Shown here in pieces: positions 1 to 6,783 of a DNA stretch of 16,957 nt. This DNA is from Bryobacterales bacterium. GTDB lineage: Bacteria; Acidobacteriota; Terriglobia; Bryobacterales; Bryobacteraceae. Location of the stretch: assembly GCA_003139735.1 (NCBI GenBank), contig PLGA01000191.1:1-16957 (forward strand). Direction: 5' to 3'. Under the pieces are notes generated by a model that worked only from the letters and a program-made list of their open reading frames with translations, was not told the origin of the DNA and did no database searches. The position numbers and the translations under genes were made by a program. Position 1 is the first letter of the stretch, and each line of letters starts with the position of its first letter.

Positions 1-76
<76 letters not shown>

Positions 77-81
77 TAAGT

Positions 82-109
82 GATTTATGCTTCTCTAGCT
101 TAGGAGCAA
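82..109 (-). promoter_or_regulatory. weak candidate promoter of the tRNA
   Basis: Read on the minus strand, TTGCTC (109-104) and TAAATC (87-82) are separated by 16 nt just upstream of the tRNA 5' end at 76. The -10 match is poor and would leave almost no leader, so this is only a candidate. Confidence 0.2.
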
Positions 110-134
110 TTCTCGATGTCGCAAAAAGTGTCGC

Positions 135-154
135 TGTACATGAAATTGTACATG
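135..154. promoter_or_regulatory. TGTACA dyad, possible operator or attachment-site remnant
   Basis: The 20-mer TGTACATGAAATTGTACATG contains two copies of the self-complementary TGTACA (135-140 and 147-152) spaced by 6 nt, so it is both a direct and an inverted repeat. It lies about 80 bp beyond the stop codon of the integrase remnant. Such symmetric sites can be repressor operators or recombinase core or arm sites. There is no direct evidence for either here. Confidence 0.3.
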
Positions 155-232
155 TTCTCGCTTAATTTGGACTTCCCGCGTCATTCCCGGCCACCTTGGC
201 AGAGTCCTCTTTGGCCGCTTCCGTCAAATCGT

Positions 233-475
233 TCAGTACGTTTCCTTGCGGACCGCCGCCAGCTTCAGATCGCGCGGGCTAACGATATCGTACCGCCGGT
301 AGACGGACTCTGTCGAGTGACCGCTGATGCCCATGGCGACGTTGCGGGGTACGCCTGCCCGTTCCATGTTCCGAATCGCGCTGCGACGAAGATCATGGAA
401 GTGCAGGCCCTCAAGGCCGGCTGCCTTGCAGGCGCGCTCCCAACCTTTCAGGTGGGAGCCGATCTGCCCATCCAC
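233..475 (-). pseudogene. tyrosine recombinase/phage integrase, C-terminal remnant
   Basis: The 80 readable residues match only the end of the catalytic domain of tyrosine (phage-type) integrases. Visible are the H-x-x-R motif in FHDLRRSA, the later GHST (normally GH followed by K/S/T) and the presumed nucleophilic Tyr in VYRRYD. The N-terminal DNA-binding and core-binding regions and the first catalytic Arg are missing. The reading frame opens with GTG at 475 and is closed just upstream by an in-frame TGA, so upstream sequence (about 476-540) is frameshifted or unrelated. A full integrase would be 300-400 residues. The fragment lies beside a tRNA gene, the usual target of such enzymes, but on the 5' side of the tRNA rather than past its 3' end. 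It is inactive as it stands and points to an old integration event. Confidence 0.85.
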
Positions 476-585
476 CGCTCAGGGACGCGGGTCTGGTATC
501 TTGATGCTCTGATGCGGCTCTTCGGCGCCAGGCGTTCATGATGTAATAGTCTATGACCGGGCCCCGAAGTCCGAATCCGGGTCAC

Positions 586-590
586 AGGAG
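586..590 (+). promoter_or_regulatory. ribosome binding site fixing a TTG start at 598
   Basis: AGGAG is placed 7 nt before the TTG at 598. The upstream in-frame ATG at 553 has no such site and would put 15 extra residues before a well-formed twin-arginine signal, so TTG is preferred. Confidence 0.7.
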
Positions 591-597
591 AGTTCTC

Positions 598-1806
598 TTG
601 AAACTACGATCCTCCCGCCGCAATTTCCTGGCAACTGGGCTGTCGCTACCGGCGGCGTTGGGCGCGCAGGCTGCCGCGCCCGCGCCGGCTAACGACGTGA
701 AGCTCACCTACCGAACGCTGGGAAGAACGGGTTTGAAGGTGACCTCGCTATCGTTCGGGTGCATGACCACCTCGGACCAGAGCGTGATCGAGCACGCGGC
801 CGATGTCGGGATCGTCCATTTCGACACCGCGCGAAGTTACCAGAACGGAAACAACGAGCGCATGGTGGGGGCCGCTCTCAAGGGCCGCCGGCAACGGGTG
901 GTCATTTCCAGCAAGAGCGACGGCAAGACCAGGCAGGAGGCTCTCGCCGACTTGGACACCAGCCTGCGCGAACTGGGGACGGACCACCTCGACATCTGGT
1001 ACCTGCACATGAAGAACGAGCCCGCCGAGGTGACCGGCGACCTGCTGGAGGCGCAGCGCATCGCCAAGAAGGACGGCAAGATCCGGTTCGCGGGCGTCAG
1101 CACGCATTTCAACATGGACCGGATGCTGCCCTACCTGGCGAAGCTGGGGCAGACGGATGTGGCCCTGACCACTTACAATTTCGCGATGCGCTCGGTGGCC
1201 GCCGAGATGAACACGAACACCCAGGCGTCGAAGACGGACATGACCTCGGTGATCCGGGAAGCGCGGAAATCCGGAATGGGCATCGTGGCGATGAAAACGA
1301 TGGCCGGCGGGACCAGCCGGGTACAGCGCGGCGACCGGCTCTACGGGGCCGAACCGCAGGCGCTGGTCAAGCAGCTCAGCCGGGAAGGCGCGCCGCTGGC
1401 GGCGATCAAATGGGCCCTCCGAAACGAATCGTTGGACACGGCGATCGTCTGCATGACGGACCACGACCAGCTCCAGGAGAACCTGCGCGCCATGGCCGAG
1501 CCATACACGGAGAAAGACGACCGGCTGCTGGCCGAGCAGCTTGCCTATATCGGCCCGATCTATTGCCGGATGTGCGGGTCGTGCAAGGGAGTCTGCGACA
1601 AGGGTGTGCCGGTTCCGGACATGCTGCGCTTCCTGACTTATGCGGAGAGTTACGGGCAGTTTGCCATGGCGCGCGACCGGTTTCTGGAGTTGCCGGAGCG
1701 CGTCCGCGGCATCCGGTGCGGCGATTGCGCGGCCTGTTCGGTGGATTGCCCAAACGGCGTTCGCGTGCGGGAACGGGTGAGCCGCGCGCAGGAGTTGTTC
1801 GGTTAG
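598..1806 (+). CDS. exported aldo/keto reductase with two C-terminal 4Fe-4S cluster motifs
   Basis: A 402-residue protein counted from TTG 598. Residues 1-30 are a Tat-type signal (SRRNFL, hydrophobic stretch, AQAA), so the enzyme is probably exported folded with cofactors. Residues about 35-310 are an aldo/keto reductase barrel with the full catalytic tetrad: Asp76 and Tyr81 in HFDTARSY, Lys106 in ISSKSD and His137 in YLHM. NAD(P)H-dependent carbonyl reduction is the family reaction. The substrate is unknown. The C-terminal part carries two ferredoxin-like motifs, Cys323/326/329/333 and Cys374/377/380/384 (the second followed by Pro), each C-x2-C-x2-C-x3-C, suggesting electron transfer through two iron-sulfur clusters. 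This architecture is known among bacterial aldo/keto reductases. The next gene, a radical SAM enzyme, follows after 72 bp on the same strand and could be co-transcribed. Confidence 0.93.
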   Translation: MKLRSSRRNFLATGLSLPAALGAQAAAPAPANDVKLTYRTLGRTGLKVTSLSFGCMTTSDQSVIEHAADVGIVHFDTARSYQNGNNERMVGAALKGRRQRVVISSKSDGKTRQEALADLDTSLRELGTDHLDIWYLHMKNEPAEVTGDLLEAQRIAKKDGKIRFAGVSTHFNMDRMLPYLAKLGQTDVALTTYNFAMRSVAAEMNTNTQASKTDMTSVIREARKSGMGIVAMKTMAGGTSRVQRGDRLYGAEPQALVKQLSREGAPLAAIKWALRNESLDTAIVCMTDHDQLQENLRAMAEPYTEKDDRLLAEQLAYIGPIYCRMCGSCKGVCDKGVPVPDMLRFLTYAESYGQFAMARDRFLELPERVRGIRCGDCAACSVDCPNGVRVRERVSRAQELFG

Positions 1807-1868
1807 ACCAGGGAAGTGGGAAGCAGGATTGCGGCGCGACGACTTCTGGCGTTGTGTTTCAGAACAGC

Positions 1869-1873
1869 AGGAG
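1869..1873 (+). promoter_or_regulatory. ribosome binding site fixing a GTG start at 1879
   Basis: AGGAG lies 5 nt before GTG 1879. The longer reading frame from GTG 1816 lacks a comparable site and adds 21 residues with no family counterpart. Confidence 0.7.
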
Positions 1874-1878
1874 CAATA

Positions 1879-3111
1879 GTGGATAAGGTCTCGCGGGAGT
1901 TTCAGATATTCGTCAAACCGGCGGGGGCTGTCTGCAATCTCGATTGCCAATACTGCTACTACCGGGACAAGCAGAGCCTCTATCCCGACGCCGGCGTATT
2001 CCGCATGCCGGAAAGCCTGCTGGAGGAATACATAGTCCAGCATTTCGCGGCCGCGCCCGGACCGGAGATCGACTTTTCGTGGCATGGAGGAGAGCCCACC
2101 ACTCTGGGCGTGGGCTTTTTCCGGAAGGCCGTCGAACTTCAGCGCAAACACAAGCCCGCGGGTTGGCGCATCCGGAACGGCATACAGACTAACGGCGTGT
2201 TGGTGGATGAAGAATGGGTTCGCTTTCTGGCGGCGGAGGACTTCAGCGTGGGCCTCAGCCTGGACGGCCCGGCGGAACTGCACGATTCCTATCGCGTCAC
2301 CAAGGGCGGCCAGCCGACTCACCGGGCGGTAATGCGCTGCTACGACCTCCTCCGCAAGCACGATATCCACACCGACATCGTTTGCGTCGTGCACAACCTT
2401 AATGTCCGTTATCCGCTTAGCGTGTACCGGTTCTTCCGGGACATGGGCTGCCGGTACCTGGGTTTTCTTCCGGTTGTGGAGCGCTCGCTGGAGAGCGAGG
2501 ATGGCGTAAGCCCGCATACGCCGTCCGCAGAGGACTACGGAGCGTTTCTTTGCAGGATCTTCGACGAATGGATTGCCCGGGACGTGGGGCGTATGATGGT
2601 CCAGATTTTTGACGAGGCGGCAAGGCCAGCCCTTGGTCTGGATCACTCGCTGTGCGTTTTTCGCGAAACCTGCGGACAGATCCCGGTTATCGAACACAAC
2701 GGCGACTTTTTCCCGTGCGATCACTTCGTCGACCGCACTCACCGGATAGGCAACATCCGCGCGACGCCGCTCAGCGATCTGCTCGACAGTCAAGCACAGC
2801 GGGCCTTCGGCGATGCCAAACGCGACGCGCTGCCCCGCTACTGCCGGGAGTGCGAAGCGCTGGCCATGTGCAACGGTGGGTGCCCCAAGTACCGCTTCAT
2901 TCGGACGCCGGACGGCGATCCTGGTCTCAACTACCTCTGCGCGGGCTTGAAACGCTTCTTCCGGCATAGCCGGGCGCCCCTGGCGAATTTGGTATCCCGG
3001 CAACGGCAGCCGGCAGGCGGAATCCGGACCGCGCCGGCCAGGGCGGCCCGCAACGATCCCTGCCCCTGTGGCAGCGGTCTGAAATACAAGAAGTGCTGCG
3101 CGGCCAGATAG
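1879..3111 (+). CDS. radical SAM/SPASM enzyme of the anaerobic sulfatase-maturase type, with SEC-C tail
   Basis: A 410-residue protein. Radical SAM motif C-x3-C-x2-C at Cys19/23/26, followed by Tyr, then HGGEP at 69-73. The SPASM cysteines are all present: Cys259, 265, 280, 322, 325, 331, 335 and 354. Their spacing agrees almost exactly with the two auxiliary 4Fe-4S clusters of the structurally known Clostridium perfringens anSME, and Asp281 sits at the position of its catalytic base. Family function is oxidation of a Cys or Ser in arylsulfatases to formylglycine, using SAM in the cytoplasm. No sulfatase gene is in this window, so the substrate is an inference. Residues about 392-407 (NDPCPCGSG...KKCC, Cys395/397/406/407) form a SEC-C zinc-binding motif, joined by a Pro/Arg/Ala-rich linker at about 363-390. 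It follows the exported aldo/keto reductase gene in the same direction. Confidence 0.92.
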   Translation: MDKVSREFQIFVKPAGAVCNLDCQYCYYRDKQSLYPDAGVFRMPESLLEEYIVQHFAAAPGPEIDFSWHGGEPTTLGVGFFRKAVELQRKHKPAGWRIRNGIQTNGVLVDEEWVRFLAAEDFSVGLSLDGPAELHDSYRVTKGGQPTHRAVMRCYDLLRKHDIHTDIVCVVHNLNVRYPLSVYRFFRDMGCRYLGFLPVVERSLESEDGVSPHTPSAEDYGAFLCRIFDEWIARDVGRMMVQIFDEAARPALGLDHSLCVFRETCGQIPVIEHNGDFFPCDHFVDRTHRIGNIRATPLSDLLDSQAQRAFGDAKRDALPRYCRECEALAMCNGGCPKYRFIRTPDGDPGLNYLCAGLKRFFRHSRAPLANLVSRQRQPAGGIRTAPARAARNDPCPCGSGLKYKKCCAAR

Positions 3112-3182
3112 ACCGCTGGCCTTCTCGGGCCCTCGGAGTTGGAGGATCTCGGATTTCCCGGTCCCGAAACTACTTTTCTCCG

Positions 3183-3188
3183 TATAAT
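3183..3188 (+). promoter_or_regulatory. candidate -10 box upstream of the dienelactone hydrolase gene
   Basis: A perfect TATAAT in an otherwise GC-rich intergenic gap (3112-3256), about 70 nt before the ATG at 3257. No good -35 hexamer is seen at 16-18 nt spacing (GGTCCC at the 17-nt position). It suggests the hydrolase gene has its own promoter. Confidence 0.45.
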
Positions 3189-3256
3189 GGAGGACGGACC
3201 GTTGCAGGATCCTCGCACGGGTCGCTCTCGGGCAGTTCATAAGGAGCAGATCGGAA

Positions 3257-4102
3257 ATGGACACGGTATCGAGAAGGCGGTTTCTGGAAGGAAGCGCAGC
3301 CGGTGTCAGTGCCACCGGTTTGGGCGTGACCCCTCTTTCTGCGCAGGATTGGGCGCGCCAGGCGGTGGACAGGTCGCCCCGGCGGCGCGAATGGGTCACG
3401 GTTAGGCACGGCGCCAGGGCGGTGGAGTCGATCGTCGCACATCCCCAGTCGCAGGAAAAGGCGCCCGCGATCGTCGTCATTCACGAGATCTTCGGGATGT
3501 CCGACTGGGTGGAGAAGGCAGCCGATGAGTTTGCGGAAGCTGGCTATTTGGCAATTGCTCCCGACCTTTTGTCGGGCATGGCCCCGGGTGGCGGGCGCAC
3601 CAAGGATTTTCCCGCGGCTGGGCCGGGAGAGAACATGATGACGAGCGGGGTGGGTCAGGCGATCAACAACCTTCCTCCCGACCAGATCACCGCGGATCTG
3701 AATGCTGTCCTCGACTATTGCAAGAGCCTTCCCACCTGCAATGGCAAGGTCTGCGTGGTCGGCTTTTCATGGGGCGGCTCGCAATCGTTTCGCTTTGCCG
3801 CCAATCGCAAGGATCTGTCGGCGGCGTTTGTCTTCTATGGCGGCGCGCCGGACGCCATCGCCGGCATCCAGGCTCCGGTCTATGGTTTCTACGCCGGAAA
3901 CGACACTCGGATTAGCGCCACAGTCCCGGCGACCCAGGAGCGGATGAAGGCGGCGGGTAAGTCCTACGAGGCGGTCATATATGAAGGCGCTGCCCACGGC
4001 TTCATGCGGTCCGGAGAACAACCTAACGCAACCGAGCCCGACCAGAAGGCGCGCGCCGCTGCCTGGGTGAAGATCAAAGCGCTCCGAGACAACTACAGGT
4101 AA
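3257..4102 (+). CDS. Tat-exported dienelactone hydrolase family protein
   Basis: A 281-residue alpha/beta hydrolase. The N-terminus SRRRFLEGSAAG up to about residue 30 (PLSAQ) is a twin-arginine signal. The hydrolase core has HEIFG at 76-80 (Glu77 aligns with the Glu that orients the nucleophile in dienelactone hydrolases), the nucleophile elbow GFSWGG with Ser171, Asp216 in YAGNDTR and His247 in GAAHGF, giving a complete triad. Classical dienelactone hydrolase uses Cys as nucleophile. Here it is Ser, as in many family members of unknown substrate. AAGGAG at 3241-3246 lies 10 nt before the ATG. The substrate cannot be read from the sequence: a lactone or ester cleaved outside the cytoplasm is the likely class. 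Confidence 0.93.
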   Translation: MDTVSRRRFLEGSAAGVSATGLGVTPLSAQDWARQAVDRSPRRREWVTVRHGARAVESIVAHPQSQEKAPAIVVIHEIFGMSDWVEKAADEFAEAGYLAIAPDLLSGMAPGGGRTKDFPAAGPGENMMTSGVGQAINNLPPDQITADLNAVLDYCKSLPTCNGKVCVVGFSWGGSQSFRFAANRKDLSAAFVFYGGAPDAIAGIQAPVYGFYAGNDTRISATVPATQERMKAAGKSYEAVIYEGAAHGFMRSGEQPNATEPDQKARAAAWVKIKALRDNYR

Positions 4103-4172
4103 ACCGCCAACGCGGAATACCTGCCGCTTTCGCAGTCGGCTTGCGCAGCCGCGCCGCCACCGGGTAACATTC

Positions 4173-4181
4173 TGGTATCCT
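4173..4181 (+). promoter_or_regulatory. candidate extended -10 promoter element
   Basis: TGG-TATCCT matches the TGn extended -10 pattern and sits in the intergenic gap after the hydrolase gene. The matching -35 region is not recognisable. If real, transcription would begin near 4188, which rules out the in-frame CTG at 4180 as the start of the next gene. Confidence 0.3.
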
Positions 4182-4218
4182 GCGGCTCGCGCATCAAGGA
4201 AGGCGCCCTCGAAGACGG

Positions 4219-4299
4219 TGGACCGCGCGGCTCCTGGCCGCGGCGGCCGCCCTGGTTTTCGCTCTGCACGCCGCCACCCCCGCCGACTACCGGCTAAAG
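4219..4299 (+). other. signal-peptide coding stretch without a canonical start codon
   Basis: In the frame of the glycosidase that follows, 4201-4299 encodes an Arg-rich n-region, a clear hydrophobic core (ARLLAAAAALVFALHAA) and a plausible cleavage site near TPA-DYR. The frame is open back to a TAA at 4165, but contains no ATG, GTG or TTG before 4300. A GTG at 4218 is one base out of frame: removing a single G from GTGG there would give Met-Thr-Ala-Arg followed by the complete signal peptide. Either the start is non-canonical, or there is a one-base insertion (a real mutation or a sequence error). Confidence 0.65.
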
Positions 4300-5220
4300 G
4301 TGGGCCTCTACATTTGGGGGAAGTTGGCCGGTGGACTCGAAGCCGCGGCTGCCGACGCCAGGCGTCTGGGCGCTACCCGCTCGGTCCGCGTCGCCATCGG
4401 ACCAACCTGGGACCCGTCTGGAAAGAACGACGCCTCTCCGCTCGATGTGAAGATCCGCCGCGCCGACTACCGCGCGCTGCTGGCCGCTTTCCCAGTCGTC
4501 ATGCTGACCGCCTACGACGCCGCCTCCTCCGAGAAGTACAAGTACGGACGCCTGGATGCGCAACGCCTGGCCGCCGTCAGCGACGAGTTCCGCCGCTTCA
4601 CCCTCGAGCTGGCGAAAAACCCGGGGCGCAGGATCGTCTCCAATTGGGAGTTCGAAAACGATTGCCCGGCGCAGCAGTGGCTGGCCTGCCAGGAGTATTA
4701 CCAGGCCCGCCTGGACGGAATCCTGGAGGGGCGCAAGCAAGCCAAAGCGCTCGGTTATCCGGGCGAAGTGCTCACGGCCTTCGAGTTCACCATCGTGCCC
4801 GGATTCTCCGGCCGGCCATCCGGCCTGGTGGAAGTGGCCACCAAACTGAAGGGACTCGATTTCATCTCCTACAGTTGTTGGTGGTCCATCGGAGCCGGCG
4901 CCGGCGCCGCCAAGGTCTCCCAGGATTTCGCCTACGTGGTTCCGCTGCTCCGCAACTTCGCGTCGGGGAAGAACCTGACCAACCGGCTCATCGTCGGCGA
5001 GTTCGGAGAGTATTGGAACATGCACCCCACCGATGAGCGCATGAAAGCCCTAGCCGCCGCCAGCATCGATGCCGGCGCCGAATACCTCTTCGACTGGGTC
5101 TTATACGATCAGCCCGGAAACAAGGACGAATGGGGCCGCGACGCCTCCCACTTCGGCAAGTACACCCCGTCCCGCGCCCTTACTCCTCAAGGCCGCGAGT
5201 TTCAGCGCTGGTTCCAGTAG
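4300..5220 (+). CDS. putative exported glycoside hydrolase-like TIM-barrel protein (clan GH-A type)
   Basis: Given here from the first canonical start, GTG 4300 (306 residues). The mature protein really begins a few residues upstream of it (see the signal-peptide entry at 4219-4299). The pattern of beta strands and helices suits a TIM barrel. Two acidic sites fit clan GH-A retaining glycosidases: Glu117 (or Glu119) in VSNWEFEND, in the region of strand 4, and Glu234 in IVGEFGEYW, which looks like the strand-7 nucleophile. Aromatic residues near them (YSCWWS at 191-196, FDWVLYD) could line a sugar site. I cannot name the GH family. The gene stands alone on the plus strand and converges on the minus-strand genes that end at 5237 and 5525. 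Confidence 0.8.
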   Translation: MGLYIWGKLAGGLEAAAADARRLGATRSVRVAIGPTWDPSGKNDASPLDVKIRRADYRALLAAFPVVMLTAYDAASSEKYKYGRLDAQRLAAVSDEFRRFTLELAKNPGRRIVSNWEFENDCPAQQWLACQEYYQARLDGILEGRKQAKALGYPGEVLTAFEFTIVPGFSGRPSGLVEVATKLKGLDFISYSCWWSIGAGAGAAKVSQDFAYVVPLLRNFASGKNLTNRLIVGEFGEYWNMHPTDERMKALAAASIDAGAEYLFDWVLYDQPGNKDEWGRDASHFGKYTPSRALTPQGREFQRWFQ

Positions 5221-5236
5221 CGCCGGCCGATTGCCG

Positions 5237-5434
5237 CTACGCCCGCCTTCGATATCCTCCGCCAACCGTCAGCGCGGCCTTTTCGCGCGCGCGCTTGCAC
5301 TCGGGACAGGGGGGCAGGTCTTTGGTCGCCAGATGGTACTGGCCCAGCGGCGCCGTAATGGGCTGCCCGCAATAGCTGAACGTGTTCAGCGGACGGATGC
5401 TGTGTCGCACCCTGTTTTGCGATTGTGAGGTCAT
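5237..5434 (-). CDS. small Cys-containing hypothetical protein
   Basis: A 65-residue ORF, taken from the ATG at 5434 (MTSQSQNRV); an upstream in-frame start would lengthen it to 95. It contains Cys22 in FSYCGQPI, His34, and CPEC at Cys43/46 in a basic context (CPECKRAREK), which could be a small zinc site, though one ligand pattern is incomplete. GGA lies 6 nt before the ATG. It follows the DUF1501 gene on the same strand after 90 bp. I do not recognise the family. Confidence 0.4.
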   Translation of the reverse strand: MTSQSQNRVRHSIRPLNTFSYCGQPITAPLGQYHLATKDLPPCPECKRAREKAALTVGGGYRRRA

Positions 5435-5524
5435 ATTATCCGAAATCATTCTACGGGAATATCGCCGCCCAAGCAAGGACATTCTGGACCTCGGCGTCTT
5501 GTTCCCGTGCAAAACAGTACACAC

Positions 5525-6769
5525 TTAGACCAAGCCAAGGAACTTGGGCGCGTAGGCCGGGAACACGTCCGTCAAGCTCGGATTGCCCAAATGGCGAGCC
5601 ACCAGTTCGCCCAGGACATCGCGGAAATCGGTGGTCAGGGCCAGATCGCGGGACTCGTAGAGCTGCTCCGGCTGCAAACCGGGCCAGCGGCCATAGACTT
5701 TGCCGCCGTGGATTCCGCCGCCCATCGCGAACATGCAGTTGGCGTGGCCGTGGTCGGTGCCGCGGTTGCCGTTTTCGCGCGCCGTGCGGCCGAATTCGGA
5801 CATGGTGACCAGGGCCACGTCGGCCATGCGGTCGCCCATGTCCTGCCAGAAGGCCGCCAACGCCTGGCCGAACTCGCGCAGCAGGTTGGGGAGCTGGCCT
5901 TCGGAGGCGCGCTGGCCCATTTCATTGACGTGGTGGTCCCAGCCGCCAATATCGGCGAAAGCCATCTCCATGCCGACGTCGGCCTTGATCAGTTGGGCGA
6001 TCTGACGCAGGCTGTCGCCGAAGCGTCCGCGCGGGTAGTCGGCGCCGGCGGCGGGCACGTAGGTCTGTTTCTGGATGGCTTGCAGCATGGCGACCGCTTC
6101 GAATGTCTCGCGGCCCACGCCGCCGAGGACCGGGTCTTCGGAGGCCGCGTAGAGATTCTCGAATTCCCGGGCGGCCTTGGCGTCGCGCACCTGGAAGCCG
6201 GCCAGGGTCTGCAACGCGATGGCCGGCCTCTCGCCGCTCATCGCGCGTGGCAGCACCGGGCCCAGCGCCACCGCGCGTACGGGCGAAACCTTGCGCTCCG
6301 CCGGGGGCAGCGCGCGGTTCATCCAGCCGCTCGCGGTGGCCTTCAATCCGGGCGTGCCCGATTCCATGTAGTCCTGTGCGTCGAAATGCGAGCGCGTGGG
6401 GTCGGGCGAGCCAACCGCATCGACGATCGCCAGATGATCCTGGTCGAACAACGGCTTCAGCGGGGCCAGGGATGGGTGCAGGCCGAAGAAGCCGTCCAGA
6501 TCGATGGCGGCGTCGTCGCGCTTGTCGCCCGATGAGGTTGGGCGCGGCACCGAGAGAGTGGGACGCAGACTGTAGTAAGCCTTCTCGCCGTGCGGCACCA
6601 CCACGTTCAAGCCATCGGCCGCGCCTCGCTGAAAAATGGCGACGAGAATCTTCTTGCGCGGGCTGGGAGCGTCGGCGGCGTAAAGGGCCCGTTGCAGCCA
6701 GAGCGGCGCAGCGCCGGCGCCCACCATGGCCAAAGCCGAATTACGAAGAAAAATGCGGCGATTCGTCAT
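5525..6769 (-). CDS. DUF1501 family secreted protein
   Basis: A 414-residue protein counted from ATG 6769. It opens with a Tat signal (TNRRIFLRNSALAMVGAGAAP). DUF1501 hallmarks are the FQRGAADGLNVVVPHGE block at the start of the domain, RSHFDAQDYME in the middle, and SEFGRTARENGNRGTDHGHAN near the C-terminus, the last resembling sulfatase/alkaline-phosphatase-like metal sites. The exact function of DUF1501 proteins is not established. They are exported and almost always encoded next to a DUF1800 gene, as here, with only 12 nt between the DUF1800 stop and this ATG. This implies a shared operon and probably a shared complex or pathway. Confidence 0.95.
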   Translation of the reverse strand: MTNRRIFLRNSALAMVGAGAAPLWLQRALYAADAPSPRKKILVAIFQRGAADGLNVVVPHGEKAYYSLRPTLSVPRPTSSGDKRDDAAIDLDGFFGLHPSLAPLKPLFDQDHLAIVDAVGSPDPTRSHFDAQDYMESGTPGLKATASGWMNRALPPAERKVSPVRAVALGPVLPRAMSGERPAIALQTLAGFQVRDAKAAREFENLYAASEDPVLGGVGRETFEAVAMLQAIQKQTYVPAAGADYPRGRFGDSLRQIAQLIKADVGMEMAFADIGGWDHHVNEMGQRASEGQLPNLLREFGQALAAFWQDMGDRMADVALVTMSEFGRTARENGNRGTDHGHANCMFAMGGGIHGGKVYGRWPGLQPEQLYESRDLALTTDFRDVLGELVARHLGNPSLTDVFPAYAPKFLGLV

Positions 6770-6777
6770 GACTCGCA

Positions 6778-6783
6778 CCCCTC
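6778..6783 (-). promoter_or_regulatory. ribosome binding site fixing the DUF1501 start
   Basis: GAGGGG (minus strand) overlaps the stop codon of the upstream DUF1800 gene and lies 8 nt before ATG 6769. This favours that ATG over the in-frame GTG at 6778, which overlaps the site, and suggests translational coupling. Confidence 0.65.

Noticed and set aside
233..475. Active integrase or complete mobile element
   Set aside because: Only the catalytic C-terminal part is present and an in-frame stop lies directly upstream. No second att site is seen in the window.
748..3480. 910-codon minus-strand open frame opposite three genes
   Set aside because: It is antisense to the aldo/keto reductase, radical SAM and hydrolase genes, which carry full motifs. 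The long frame results from high GC in third codon positions.
4218..5036. 272-codon frame starting at GTG 4218
   Set aside because: Arg/Pro/Gly-rich shadow of the glycosidase frame. Only its start codon is of interest, as a possible frameshifted start.
5507..6535. 342-codon plus-strand open frame opposite DUF1501
   Set aside because: Low-complexity His/Gly/Val-rich translation without family features; a shadow of the DUF1501 gene.
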